This document shows, one piece after another, positions 42,201 through 50,984 of a DNA stretch of 64,000 bases. The translations under genes were made by a program, and so were the position numbers. Numbering within the stretch: position 1 is the first letter of the stretch; the number at the start of each line of letters is the position of its first letter. This stretch comes from Hyphomonadaceae bacterium. Lineage in GTDB: Bacteria; Pseudomonadota; Alphaproteobacteria; Caulobacterales; Hyphomonadaceae. Below the pieces are notes generated by a model that worked only from the letters and a program-made list of their open reading frames with translations, ran no database searches and was not told where the DNA came from. The DNA lies in assembly GCA_024742355.1 (NCBI GenBank), contig JANSYM010000003.1:309289-373288 (forward strand), written 5' to 3'.

Positions 42201-43748
42201 TTAGACGATGCGACTGTCCTTGTTGCCCCAATAGCGATCGCGCACGAGACGCTTGTAAAGCTTGCCGGTAGGATGGCGCGGAAGTGCCGGATCGAAGTCG
42301 ACTGATTTCGGACATTTGATCTTGGCCAGCTGGTCGCGGCAAAAGGCGAGCAGTTCTTCGGCGAGCTCGTCTGTGCCGGCGACGCCCTCCATGGTCTGGA
42401 CGACGGCCTTCACCTCTTCGCCAAACTCTTCGTTCGGGACACCAATAACGGCGACGTCGGCGACGGCCGGGTGAGTGATCAGGATATTCTCTGCCTCTTG
42501 CGGATAGATGTTCACGCCGCCCGAAATGATCATGAAGGCCTTGCGGTCTGTGAGGTAGAGAAAGCCATCCGCATCGACCTTGCCGACGTCGCCAAGCGAC
42601 GACCAGTCGCCATGTTTTGGATTGAGCGCGCCCTGGGTCTTTTCGGGATCATTGTGATAATTGGGCGGCGGTGTGCCCCCGAAATAGATCTGGCCTTCTT
42701 CGCCAACGCCAACCTCGTCACCGGCCTCGTCGCAAATGTGCAGCTCACCATAGATCGGCATGCCGACCGTGCCCTTGTGGGCAAGCCATTGTTCGGAATT
42801 GGCCCAGGTCATGCCATTGCCTTCGGAACCGGCATAATATTCCTCGATCACCGGTCCCCACCATTCGATCATCTGTTGCTTGACCGGGATCGGGCACGGC
42901 GCGGCCGCGTGCACGGCGGCGATCAGGCTCGAGACGTCGTATTTGGCCCGCACCTCTTCCGGGAGTTTGAGCATCTTCACGAACATGGTCGGTACCAGCT
43001 GCGTATGCGTGATCTTGTGCTTCTCGATCAGCGCCAGATAGGTTTCCGGGTCAAACTTCTCCATGATGACCAGCGGCATGCCGAACTTGGTCATCGACAT
43101 GCACCAGCGCAGCGGCGCCGCGTGATAAAGCGGTGCAGGAGACAGATAAATGCCGCTGGGGTCGACCTTGAACAGCGCCTGCGCAATCATGATCAGCGCG
43201 TTCGCGGCATCAATCGCCGGGTCTTCGGGCAAAGGCGGACGGATGCCTTTCGGGCGTCCGGTGGTGCCAGACGAGTAAAGCATATCTGTGCCCGCGCGTT
43301 CATCCGAAACCGGTGTCTCCGGCATCCCGGCGCGGACGCCTTCCAGCGGCTCATAGCCAGAGATCGCACCATCGATAGACCAATACGCCGCCAGGTCCGT
43401 GACGCCGGTGACCTCTTCCGCCACGGCTTTCAATCCGGCTGAGGCGATAAGCAGGTGGGCGCCGCTATCCTTGACGATATACTCAACCTCCGGCGTCGTC
43501 AGACGCGAAGAGATGCAGACGAAGTACAGGCCGGCGCGCTGCGCCGCCCAGCAAATCTCGAAAAAACGCGGACTGTTTTCGGCGAAGATGGCCAGCGTAT
43601 CGCCATGCTGCAGCCCCAGTGTTCGAAATGCATGCGCCATCTGGTTGGAGCGGCTTTCAAGCTGGGAAAACGTCACCGTCTCACCGCTGCCGGCCATGAT
43701 ATAGGCGGGTTTGTCCGGGTCGGTTTTGGCGTGATGCGATGGATGCAT
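42201..43748 (-). CDS. AMP-dependent acyl-CoA synthetase
   Basis: A 515-residue ANL-superfamily ligase that adenylates a carboxylic acid and transfers it to CoA. The P-loop is MLYSSGTTGRPKGIRPPLPE. Other motifs are YYAGSEGNGMTW (A5), SLGDVGKVDADGFLYLTDRKAFMIISGGVNIYPQEAE (A7-A8 hinge) and the A10 lysine region KIKCPKSVDFDPALPRHPTGKLYKRLVR. The resemblance is to FadD3/FadD-like ligases of longer or cyclic acids. Start ATG 43748 follows a GGGAGA site. The MaoC hydratase downstream likely shares the transcript. Confidence 0.93.
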   Translation of the reverse strand: MHPSHHAKTDPDKPAYIMAGSGETVTFSQLESRSNQMAHAFRTLGLQHGDTLAIFAENSPRFFEICWAAQRAGLYFVCISSRLTTPEVEYIVKDSGAHLLIASAGLKAVAEEVTGVTDLAAYWSIDGAISGYEPLEGVRAGMPETPVSDERAGTDMLYSSGTTGRPKGIRPPLPEDPAIDAANALIMIAQALFKVDPSGIYLSPAPLYHAAPLRWCMSMTKFGMPLVIMEKFDPETYLALIEKHKITHTQLVPTMFVKMLKLPEEVRAKYDVSSLIAAVHAAAPCPIPVKQQMIEWWGPVIEEYYAGSEGNGMTWANSEQWLAHKGTVGMPIYGELHICDEAGDEVGVGEEGQIYFGGTPPPNYHNDPEKTQGALNPKHGDWSSLGDVGKVDADGFLYLTDRKAFMIISGGVNIYPQEAENILITHPAVADVAVIGVPNEEFGEEVKAVVQTMEGVAGTDELAEELLAFCRDQLAKIKCPKSVDFDPALPRHPTGKLYKRLVRDRYWGNKDSRIV

Positions 43749-43830
43749 GAGCGGTCTCCCTCCAGCGGCTGTCTTTGAGCCTTATCTGCAAAGGAGCTTA
43801 ATTCGCCAGCGCCGCGTGTCTATTGGTGAC

Positions 43831-44601
43831 TTAGGGGGAGCCGGGCACCAGCTCCCTGTAGGCGCGCCAGGAGGCGAGACCGATCAGCGGATAGACCAGG
43901 ATCAGCCCGAAAAAGGCGGTGGCTATTCCGATCGCCGTCAGCAGGACAATCAACAAGCCCCAGACCAGCATCGGCAACGGGTTCCGGGTCACACAGCGCA
44001 CGCTGGTAATGGTCGCAATGAAAACATCGGTCCTGGCGCTGAGCAGCATCGGGGCCGAAATCACCACCAGCGAGAAGGCCAGAAACGCAATCGCGCCGCC
44101 CATCAGTGTACCGGTCAACGCCATGCTGATCCCATCCTGCGTCGTGAACATGAAGGTCAGGAAGTCGGTTGGCGTCTTGTGCATAAACGGCGTCGAGAGC
44201 GCGTAGACGATTTGCGCAATCCGGGTCCAGAACAGATAGATCAGGAACAGGGCCAGGCCGAGATAAGCGAGATCAAGGCGCACCGCGCCGCGCACCAGGA
44301 TGATGTCCGTGAGGCCCGGCGTCTCGCCGCGTTCAAGCAAGCGGCCGCCTTCATACAGGCCCATGGCCAGGATTGGGGCGATCAGGAAAAACCCGCCGGA
44401 CAGGACAAACACCCAGGCAAAGGCGCCGCTGAACACCAGCGCCCAGGCGATCATCGCGCTGACCGCCGATAGGATGATGCCATAGATCATGAAGGGCAGG
44501 GGCGCCTTCAGATAGTCCTGCCAGGCGCCGCTGAGCCATCTGAATGGCGCGCCCACCGAAATTGTTGCCACCTCGGGCAAACTGAAAGTCTGTTCCGTCA
44601 T
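43831..44601 (-). CDS. DUF2189 family integral membrane protein
   Basis: A 256-residue membrane protein with six predicted transmembrane helices. The closing region DVFIATITSVRCVTRNPLPMLVWGLLIVLLTAIGIATAFFGLILVYPLIGLASWRAYREL is the DUF2189 signature. Function is unknown; family members often lie near respiratory genes in other alphaproteobacteria, but none adjoins here. It follows thrB by 96 bases on the same strand, with a small hairpin in that gap. Confidence 0.85.
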   Translation of the reverse strand: MTEQTFSLPEVATISVGAPFRWLSGAWQDYLKAPLPFMIYGIILSAVSAMIAWALVFSGAFAWVFVLSGGFFLIAPILAMGLYEGGRLLERGETPGLTDIILVRGAVRLDLAYLGLALFLIYLFWTRIAQIVYALSTPFMHKTPTDFLTFMFTTQDGISMALTGTLMGGAIAFLAFSLVVISAPMLLSARTDVFIATITSVRCVTRNPLPMLVWGLLIVLLTAIGIATAFFGLILVYPLIGLASWRAYRELVPGSP

Positions 44602-44614
44602 ATGCCTCCCTCGG

Positions 44615-44632
44615 GACTCGTTTTTTCGAGTC
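44615..44632. other. Small hairpin in the leader of the DUF2189 gene
   Basis: GACTCG/CGAGTC arms of 6 bp surround a TTTTTT loop, immediately before the ribosome site of the DUF2189 gene. On the transcribed strand the loop is A-rich, so it does not resemble a standard terminator. It may be a leader structure. Confidence 0.3.
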
Positions 44633-44697
44633 TCTCTGCATCAGGATCACGGAAGAACCGGCGCCATTGGAATAGGTAGAATTCCGTATCCGGGGCG

Positions 44698-45663
44698 TCA
44701 GGCGCCGTAGGCGTCAATCGATTTTGCCGTGCGATGAAAGCGCAGCCGAGCGGCGTAATCGAGCGGGTCTTTCGGTTTCACCAAAGCGTCGGCAGGTGTC
44801 TCCGTCCAATCGACCAGCCGGGTCAGGAAAAAGCGCAACGCGGCGCCGCGGCAGAGCAATGGAAACGCCGCGCGTTCCGCCTCGCTCAGCGGCCGCACGC
44901 TTTCATATCCGGCGATGAGATTGGCGCCCTTGGAAAAGTTGAAGGCGCCATCTGTCTCGAACGCCCAGGCGTTCATGCAGATGGCGAGATCATAAGCGAG
45001 CGCGTCTGTGCAGGCGAAATAGAAATCGATGGCGCCGGTAAAGCGGTCGCCGAGGAAGAAGGCATTGTCCGGAAACAGGTCGGCATGAATGGTGCCGCGC
45101 GGAAGATCGTCGCTGATCGCTTTCGCTGCGTCGATATCGGCCAGGTCCTGGTTGATCTTTGCCGACAGGTCGCTTTGCAAATCATCGGCGACCGCAGCGC
45201 GGCCAGACCAGAGGCCCGGCCAGCTTGATGGGCCGAGATCATTTCGGCGAGTCATCTCGAACGTGGCCGCAGCTTCGTGCAGTCGGGCAAGCCCGGCGCC
45301 AAGTTCGCGACATTGCTTCGCATTCGGCACGCGCGGTGACAGGCCTTGCAGAAAGGTGACGATGACCGCCGGACGTCCGGCCAGGGTGCGCAGCGCTGCG
45401 CCGTCTTTCGCGGCCACCGGAAGCGGACAGGAAAACCCGTTTTCAGAGAGATGCTGCTTCAGTGCGATGAAATAGGGCAGGTCTTCCGGGTTTGCGCGCT
45501 TCTCGAACAGGGTGAGGATGAACCGGCCTGACGTCGTCTCGAGATAATAGTTCGAATTCTCCACGCCCTCGGCAATGCCCTTGAACGCCACGGCCTCACC
45601 GAGCTCATACTCAGCGAGAAAGGATGCCAGCGCATCGTCCGAAACCGTTGTATAGACCGCCAT
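44698..45663 (-). CDS. thrB: Homoserine kinase (ChoK-like type)
   Basis: A 321-residue kinase of the aminoglycoside-phosphotransferase fold, the alternative ThrB found in alphaproteobacteria and pseudomonads, not the GHMP type. MAVYTTVSDDALASFLAEYELG is the family N-terminus, GIAEGVENSNYYLETTSGRFILTLFEKR holds the nucleotide loop and Lys, and GTIHADLFPDNAFFLGDRFTGAIDFYFAC holds the catalytic HxDxxxxN and metal aspartate. It phosphorylates homoserine in threonine synthesis. The ATG is 3 bases after the upstream MFS stop, so it is probably the last gene of an MFS-MFS-thrB transcript. Confidence 0.95.
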   Translation of the reverse strand: MAVYTTVSDDALASFLAEYELGEAVAFKGIAEGVENSNYYLETTSGRFILTLFEKRANPEDLPYFIALKQHLSENGFSCPLPVAAKDGAALRTLAGRPAVIVTFLQGLSPRVPNAKQCRELGAGLARLHEAAATFEMTRRNDLGPSSWPGLWSGRAAVADDLQSDLSAKINQDLADIDAAKAISDDLPRGTIHADLFPDNAFFLGDRFTGAIDFYFACTDALAYDLAICMNAWAFETDGAFNFSKGANLIAGYESVRPLSEAERAAFPLLCRGAALRFFLTRLVDWTETPADALVKPKDPLDYAARLRFHRTAKSIDAYGA

Positions 45664-45666
45664 GGA

Positions 45667-47181
45667 TCAGGCTGTAGCGGGCTCTTCCTCAGGCGTCCAC
45701 AGGTCACGCTGCATGGTGCGGCCCATGAGATAGAAATGCAGCGCCGCCCAGAGCAGGAACAGCGATCCGACAGACACACCGACGCGATTGCCAATGGCCC
45801 GCGCGGGCTTGCAATAATTGTCATTGGTCGCATTCGCTTCGTCGAGCGCTGCGCCAGACAAAGCATTGTCACGCTCCTTGCGCGTCGCGAGCAAGGCCGC
45901 TTCGACCTGTCCGCATTCTGCAGCGCTCACAGGCGCATCCAGCTGTGCGAGTTGGAACTTCGTACCCTGGTCCGAAATCCAGCCTACAGCCGGTGGGCCA
46001 AGTCCGTACCCGATGATATTCACGACAAACAGGAGCAGCGCAGCCGCGGTCGCCCGCATGCGCGGTTCCACGAGTTTCTGGGTCACCGCAAACATCGGCG
46101 CCAGATAGGAATATCGCAGGATCGCTGCGATGACCAAGACCGGAATGGCGAGCCAGATTGCCGTGGCGCCAGACGAGAAGCCCACCGTGTTGTACCCGAA
46201 GATCATCAGCGGGACACACAGCGACATGCCGAGGGCCGGTAGCCAGCTATCCGAGTTTGGATGACGGCTGCGCACGCGGTCCGCAACGACGCCGGAGCCA
46301 AACGTTCCAATGCCCGCCGCGACGCCGAGGACGCCGCCATAGATCAAGGCGGCACTCATCAGGTCCAGGCCGTGTGCCCGCATCCAGAATGGGGCGATGA
46401 ACTGGCCGATGCCATAGCCGGCGAATGACGCCATCGCGCCGCCCATGGAGACATGCCAGAAGGTCGGCTTGTTGAGCACGACGCTGAACACGGTGAAGGG
46501 CGACGGCATTCTGCGGGCGGCAGCCGCGGCGGCGCCGCCGGGGTCGGAATAGCCGCGCGGTGGCTCCTTGACCGTCAATTTGAACAGGATAGCGCCGATC
46601 ACGCCCGGCAGGCCCATCCAGATAAAGGCATCGCGCCAGTCGAGGCCGCCTCGGGTCGCGATATAGGCACCGCCAAGCGCTGCCAGCATGGAGCCAATTG
46701 GAATGCCGAGGGCAAAAATGCCGAGCGCAGACGAGCGTTTCTCTGGCGGGAAATAGTCCGAGATCAGAGAGTGCGATGGCGGTGAACACCCGGCCTCACC
46801 AATTCCGACGCCAATGCGGGCGAGGGCAAATTGCAGTGTGTTCTGGGCGAGGCCACAGGCCACGGTCATCGCACTCCAGGCCGCCATTGCTATGGCGATG
46901 ATGGAGGTGCGGTTCTTGCGCTCGGCGAGCATGGCAAACGGGATGCCGAGCAATGTGTAGAGCACCGCGAAAGCGAGGCCGGAAAGAATACCGATCATGA
47001 AGTCGGACAGTCCGAACGTCTCGCGGATTTGCTCGCCAAGGACCCCGATCAGCGTCCGATCGATGAAATTGAACGTGTAGACAACGATCAGCGCGAACAG
47101 GACATAGGCGCGATAGCCGGAGCTGCCATAGCCGTCATTGGCCTGTTCTTCTGCGACAGCGTCGGCGGTCCCCTCGGCCAT
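45667..47181 (-). CDS. MFS transporter, spinster-like (downstream copy)
   Basis: A 504-residue transporter with 12 membrane helices. The family marks VYTFNFIDRTLIGVLGEQIRETFGLSDFMIGILSGLAFAVLYTLLGIPFAMLAERKNR (TM1, TM2 and the 2-3 loop motif) and GVGIGEAGCSPPSHSLISDYFPPEKRSSALGIF are clear. A soluble insert of about 65 residues near the C-terminus carries two cysteines. The start codon overlaps the stop of a paralogous MFS gene by one base (TAATG). The two proteins share FNFIDR, GEAGC-PP and VKEPPRGYSDP, so they are tandem duplicates. Spinster-like carriers often move lipids or drugs; the substrate is unknown. Confidence 0.9.
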   Translation of the reverse strand: MAEGTADAVAEEQANDGYGSSGYRAYVLFALIVVYTFNFIDRTLIGVLGEQIRETFGLSDFMIGILSGLAFAVLYTLLGIPFAMLAERKNRTSIIAIAMAAWSAMTVACGLAQNTLQFALARIGVGIGEAGCSPPSHSLISDYFPPEKRSSALGIFALGIPIGSMLAALGGAYIATRGGLDWRDAFIWMGLPGVIGAILFKLTVKEPPRGYSDPGGAAAAAARRMPSPFTVFSVVLNKPTFWHVSMGGAMASFAGYGIGQFIAPFWMRAHGLDLMSAALIYGGVLGVAAGIGTFGSGVVADRVRSRHPNSDSWLPALGMSLCVPLMIFGYNTVGFSSGATAIWLAIPVLVIAAILRYSYLAPMFAVTQKLVEPRMRATAAALLLFVVNIIGYGLGPPAVGWISDQGTKFQLAQLDAPVSAAECGQVEAALLATRKERDNALSGAALDEANATNDNYCKPARAIGNRVGVSVGSLFLLWAALHFYLMGRTMQRDLWTPEEEPATA

Positions 47182-48659
47182 TATGCGGTCTCCACTTTGG
47201 CGACCATGTCTTTCTCGAGGTGACGAGACGACATGTAGAAACAGAAGGCGGCGACAAAGAACCAGAGCGTGGTCACCGAGATGGACTGTTTCAGGCCAGC
47301 CGAACGGCCCTCGGCGCAGCTTGCAAGCTGGGCTTCCGTCAAGCCGTCATTGGCGGCGCAGATCGAGGCGCTGAGCCCTTCGCCGCTGAGATTGGCGCCG
47401 GTGAAGACGTCACTCATGATACCTACGAATTGCGGTCCGATGCCATTACCGATGATCGAGACGATGATCAGCAGGATCGCGATCGCGGTGGCACGAGAGC
47501 GCACTGAGACAACGCCTTGTCCGATATTGTACTGCGCGCCGAGATAGGCGTAATGGCAGATTGCGGCGATGCCCCAGACGACAAAGACCACGGTCAGGCT
47601 GGAGGCGTAGAAGGCGAAAATATAGAGCGGCACGGCCAGCAGCAATCCGATCGCCGGGATGAGCGCAACCGCGGTCTTGAACCGGCTCGAGAACCGATCA
47701 GTGAGATAGCCGCCCAGGAATGTCCCGACGGCGGCAAGGGCGGAAAGCGGCGCGCCGAAATTGATCGAGGCTTCGCGCACGCCCAGTCCATGCTCGCGGA
47801 TCAGGAACGGAATCTGGAAGGTGAACAGGCCATAGCCGACAAAAGCGACCAGGGCCGCGCCCGCTGACATCCACCAGAAACTCGGCTTGGACGCGAGTTC
47901 CTGCAGGGTTTCCTTGGTCGAGGCTTTCTCGACGGCCTGGGCGTTCGGTGGGTCTGAATAACCGCGTGGCGGCTCTTTCACGGTGAACCAGAGCAGCGCG
48001 CCAATGATTACGCCCGGCAGGCCGATGACGACAAAGGCAATGCGCCAGCCCTCAACGGTTTCCCAATTGATGCCTGAGAACAGGACACCGACGCCGACAC
48101 TGTCGAGCCAGGCGCCGAAAGTCGGGCCGCTGAGCTCGGCCAGCGGTCCGCCAAACAGGTAGGCGAGCACGCCGCCAAGCGTGACACCCATGGAATAGAT
48201 CCCAAGCGCCGTGGCGCGGTGCTTGGCTGGATAATAATCGCCAATGATCGAATTGGCGGGCGGCGTACACCCGGCTTCGCCAACGGCCACGCCGATCCGG
48301 AACAGCATCAGTGTGATAAACCCGGCTGCGATCCCGCACAGCGCCGTCATCACCGACCAGAGCACGATACAGATGACGATGATATTGACCCGATTGAAAC
48401 GATCCGCTGCCATCGCGATCGGCAAGCCCATCACGGCATAGAAAATCGCGAACGGCCAGCTGGCGAGCAGGCCAAACTGGGTATCACTGAGATTGAATGT
48501 GGTGATGATCGGTTCTGCGAGAACCCCGATCAGATTGCGATCGATGAAGTTCAGGGTGTAAACCACCATGAGCATCAACAGCACATAGGTGCGATAGTTC
48601 TTTGACCCATAGCCGGTCTCGTGTCCGGCACCGGCCGCCGCGGTTGCGGTGTCGCTCAT
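47181..48659 (-). CDS. MFS transporter, spinster-like (upstream copy)
   Basis: A 492-residue paralogue of the next gene, with YTLNFIDRNLIGVLAEPIITTFNLSDTQFGLLASWPFAIFY at TM1-TM2, GVAVGEAGCTPPANSIIGDYYPAKHRATALG in TM4-TM5 and WFTVKEPPRGYSDP. It also has a C-terminal soluble insert with paired cysteines (SASICAANDGLTEAQLASCAEGR), suggesting a periplasmic disulfide loop. It heads the MFS-MFS-thrB transcript; the leader is about 160 bases. The pair may act as two carriers for related substrates or as a heterodimer, but nothing in sequence proves this. Confidence 0.9.
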   Translation of the reverse strand: MSDTATAAAGAGHETGYGSKNYRTYVLLMLMVVYTLNFIDRNLIGVLAEPIITTFNLSDTQFGLLASWPFAIFYAVMGLPIAMAADRFNRVNIIVICIVLWSVMTALCGIAAGFITLMLFRIGVAVGEAGCTPPANSIIGDYYPAKHRATALGIYSMGVTLGGVLAYLFGGPLAELSGPTFGAWLDSVGVGVLFSGINWETVEGWRIAFVVIGLPGVIIGALLWFTVKEPPRGYSDPPNAQAVEKASTKETLQELASKPSFWWMSAGAALVAFVGYGLFTFQIPFLIREHGLGVREASINFGAPLSALAAVGTFLGGYLTDRFSSRFKTAVALIPAIGLLLAVPLYIFAFYASSLTVVFVVWGIAAICHYAYLGAQYNIGQGVVSVRSRATAIAILLIIVSIIGNGIGPQFVGIMSDVFTGANLSGEGLSASICAANDGLTEAQLASCAEGRSAGLKQSISVTTLWFFVAAFCFYMSSRHLEKDMVAKVETA

Positions 48660-48819
48660 TCAAAGCCTCCCAAGCTACGCCTTGAATGGCGTTTTTCATT
48701 TTTTGTTGCAGTCACGGTAGCTTGCCCGCTCCCTTGCGCAAGTCTTTTCGCAGGGACAGGCAGGTCACAGGACTGTCATTGGCGGCCCCTGAAATCGCGG
48801 GCAATCCATGCAAGTGAGA

Positions 48820-49509
48820 TCAGATCAAGCCTTCGGTCTTGAAGCTGGTCACCCCGTGCTTGGCGGCGATGAGGTGGTCATGCACCCGGATGTCGAAGGG
48901 GGCGAGGGCGTCGATAATTTCGCGCGTGATATCAATATCGCTGCGCGACGGGGTCGGGTCGCCAGAGGGGTGGTTGTGCACGAGAATCAGCGCCGAGGCG
49001 GAGACTTCGAGGGCGCGGCGGGCAATCTCCCGCGGATAGACGGGGGCGTGGTCGACGGTGCCTTGTCCCATCAATTCGTCGGCAATGAGCTGGTTCTTGC
49101 GATCCAGAAACAGGACGCGGAATTGTTCGCGCGTCTCGTGCTGCAGCTGGCCGCGGATGTAGGCGAGCAGCGCTGTCCAGCTGGAGATGATTGGGCGTCC
49201 GGCGATTTCTTCGCGTGTGGTGCGAACGCCAATCTCGCGCGTGGCGCGAATATAGGCTGCGACAGTGGCGCCGACGCCCTGGATTTTCGTCAGTTCATGC
49301 GTGTCGGCGGCAAAGATTCCGGACAGCGACCCGAACCGGGACAACATGGCTTTCGCGATCGGTTTCACATCCCGGCGCGGAATGAACGCGAACAGGAGCG
49401 TTTCCAGAAGTTCGTAATCATCAAGCGCGCCGGATCCTCGCTGGATCAGCTTGCCACGCAGTCTGTCTCTGTGCCCCTGCCAATGTGGCCGCGCGGCTTT
49501 TTCGGTCAA
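48820..49509 (-). CDS. radC: RadC/JAB1-type metalloprotease-fold protein
   Basis: A 229-residue protein with an N-terminal UPF0758 helical domain (about 15-100: GHRDRLRGKLIQRGSGALDDYELLETLLF, then a helix-hairpin-helix TKIQGVGATVAAYI). A JAMM/MPN domain follows with its full metal motif: HNHPSGDPTPSRSD and the upstream Glu in REQFRVLFLDRKNQ. The DNA-repair name is historical; the role is uncertain. I chose the TTG at 49509, which overlaps the map stop as TTGA and avoids a 61-base overlap that the ATG at 49566 would need. It is translationally coupled to map. Confidence 0.9.
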   Translation of the reverse strand: MTEKAARPHWQGHRDRLRGKLIQRGSGALDDYELLETLLFAFIPRRDVKPIAKAMLSRFGSLSGIFAADTHELTKIQGVGATVAAYIRATREIGVRTTREEIAGRPIISSWTALLAYIRGQLQHETREQFRVLFLDRKNQLIADELMGQGTVDHAPVYPREIARRALEVSASALILVHNHPSGDPTPSRSDIDITREIIDALAPFDIRVHDHLIAAKHGVTSFKTEGLI

Positions 49510-50327
49510 TCGCTCACCGTATGCGGGGTATGATAGCCTTTCGGCGACGCCGTGAAGATCTCGCAACCAGCTTTTGTCACGCCGACAGAATGCTCGAATT
49601 GCGCTGACAATTTGCGGTCGCGGGTGACCGCGGTCCAGCCATCGCTGAGGATGGCGGCATCCTTGCGCCCGACATTCAGCATCGGCTCGATGGTGAAGAA
49701 CATGCCTTCCTTGAGCTCCGGACCGGTGCCGGCGCGGGCGCTGTGCACGACATTCGGTTCATCATGGAAGAGCTGACCAAGGCCATGGCCGCAGAAATCC
49801 TCGACCACCGAGAACCGGTTCTTGCGGGCGACTTCTGAAATTGCTGCGCCAATATCGCCGAAGCGATTGCCGGGCTTCACCGCGGCAATGCCGGCCATCA
49901 GGGATTCATAGGTCACGTCCATCAACCGCGTCGCGATCCGTTTCGGTTCACCAGCGGAAAACATGCGCGAATGATCGCCATGCCAGCCATCGACGATCAC
50001 AGTGACGTCGATATTGGCGATATCCCCGTCCTTGAACGCGCGATCGCCGGGAATGCCATGACAAATGACATGGTTCAGCGAAATGCAGGAGGCGTGGCGA
50101 TAGCCGCGATAGCCAATCGTCGCTGACTGGGCGCCGTGATCATAGACAAAACTGCGGATGAGATCATCAATGTGCCCGGTGGTGACACCAGGTTTGACTT
50201 CATCGACCAGCATATCGAGGCATTCGGCGACCAGCCGTCCGGCTTTACGCATGCCTTCAAAGCCCGCGTCGTCGTGAATACGGATTTCGCCAGTGCGCAT
50301 CGGCAACATGATGTCTGCTTCGGCCAT
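49506..50327 (-). CDS. map: Type I methionine aminopeptidase
   Basis: A 273-residue enzyme that removes N-terminal methionine from new proteins. The five metal ligands are recognisable: two aspartates in NIDVTVIVDGWHGDHSRMF, His in FCGHGLGQLFHDEP, Glu in FFTIEPMLNVG and Glu in AQFEHSVGVTKAG. HASCISLNHVICHGIP contains the substrate histidine. The ribosome site in front of ATG 50327 is weak; in-frame ATGs at 50309 and 50300 are alternatives. RadC overlaps its stop codon. A map-radC pairing is widely conserved in alphaproteobacteria. Confidence 0.96.
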   Translation of the reverse strand: MAEADIMLPMRTGEIRIHDDAGFEGMRKAGRLVAECLDMLVDEVKPGVTTGHIDDLIRSFVYDHGAQSATIGYRGYRHASCISLNHVICHGIPGDRAFKDGDIANIDVTVIVDGWHGDHSRMFSAGEPKRIATRLMDVTYESLMAGIAAVKPGNRFGDIGAAISEVARKNRFSVVEDFCGHGLGQLFHDEPNVVHSARAGTGPELKEGMFFTIEPMLNVGRKDAAILSDGWTAVTRDRKLSAQFEHSVGVTKAGCEIFTASPKGYHTPHTVSD

Positions 50328-50508
50328 GCCGGGATCACTCTCTGCTCTATTTGGGTCGTCTGGCCCCTATATGGCAGCGATAGACGCAAACTTCCAGCTC
50401 AGAAATGACCACCCGTCTCGCGGCTCTATCCGGTACTTGAAAACACGCCGGACTTGTATCCGATTGCGATCACGTCGGGCTCAGCTAATCCAGAGGCCGG
50501 AGTAGGGC

Positions 50509-50928
50509 ATGTATCGACTGGTTTACGTCAGCACAGCGAAGAAAGAGCTGAGCACCGAGGATATCGGGCGCATTCTGGATGTGTCCCAGTCGAACAATCA
50601 TGAGCGCTATATTACCGGCTTCCTGGCGCATAATGGTCAGCATTTCATGCAGGCTCTGGAGGGGGAATATGATGAGGTTCGGGAGATTTTTGACCGCATT
50701 CTCGCCGATGACCGCCACGAAAGCGTGGTTCAGATCCTCGGCGAAACAATTACCGCACGGGCGTTTCCGGACTGGTCGATGAACTATTTTCGCGTCGACG
50801 ACCGATCCAGCGGTGCCATGCTTATTCGCCATGATGATCCGGTCGATGGCCTGCTGCCACAGGCTATGCCGCGCGAATTGCTGCATTTGTTCACGAGATT
50901 CCTGAGAATCGAGCCTTTGCCCGCGTAA
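50509..50928 (+). CDS. Stand-alone BLUF blue-light photoreceptor
   Basis: A 139-residue protein consisting of one BLUF domain and a short C-terminal cap. The flavin-network residues match the known spacing exactly: Tyr6, Asn30, Gln48 in FMQALEG, Trp89 and Met91 in FPDWSMNYF (corresponding to Tyr21, Asn45, Gln63, Trp104 and Met106 of AppA). It should bind FAD and respond to blue light. There is no output domain, so it must act through a partner protein, as PixD and similar short BLUF proteins do. A GGAG ribosome site lies 7 bases upstream. No obvious partner gene adjoins; the next gene is a TerB-like protein. Confidence 0.93.
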   Translation: MYRLVYVSTAKKELSTEDIGRILDVSQSNNHERYITGFLAHNGQHFMQALEGEYDEVREIFDRILADDRHESVVQILGETITARAFPDWSMNYFRVDDRSSGAMLIRHDDPVDGLLPQAMPRELLHLFTRFLRIEPLPA

Positions 50929-50984
50929 ACGCATTGGCAACCGCTTCTTGCTACCGTTTGGGTTGAATTTGAAGCGAGGCCCTG

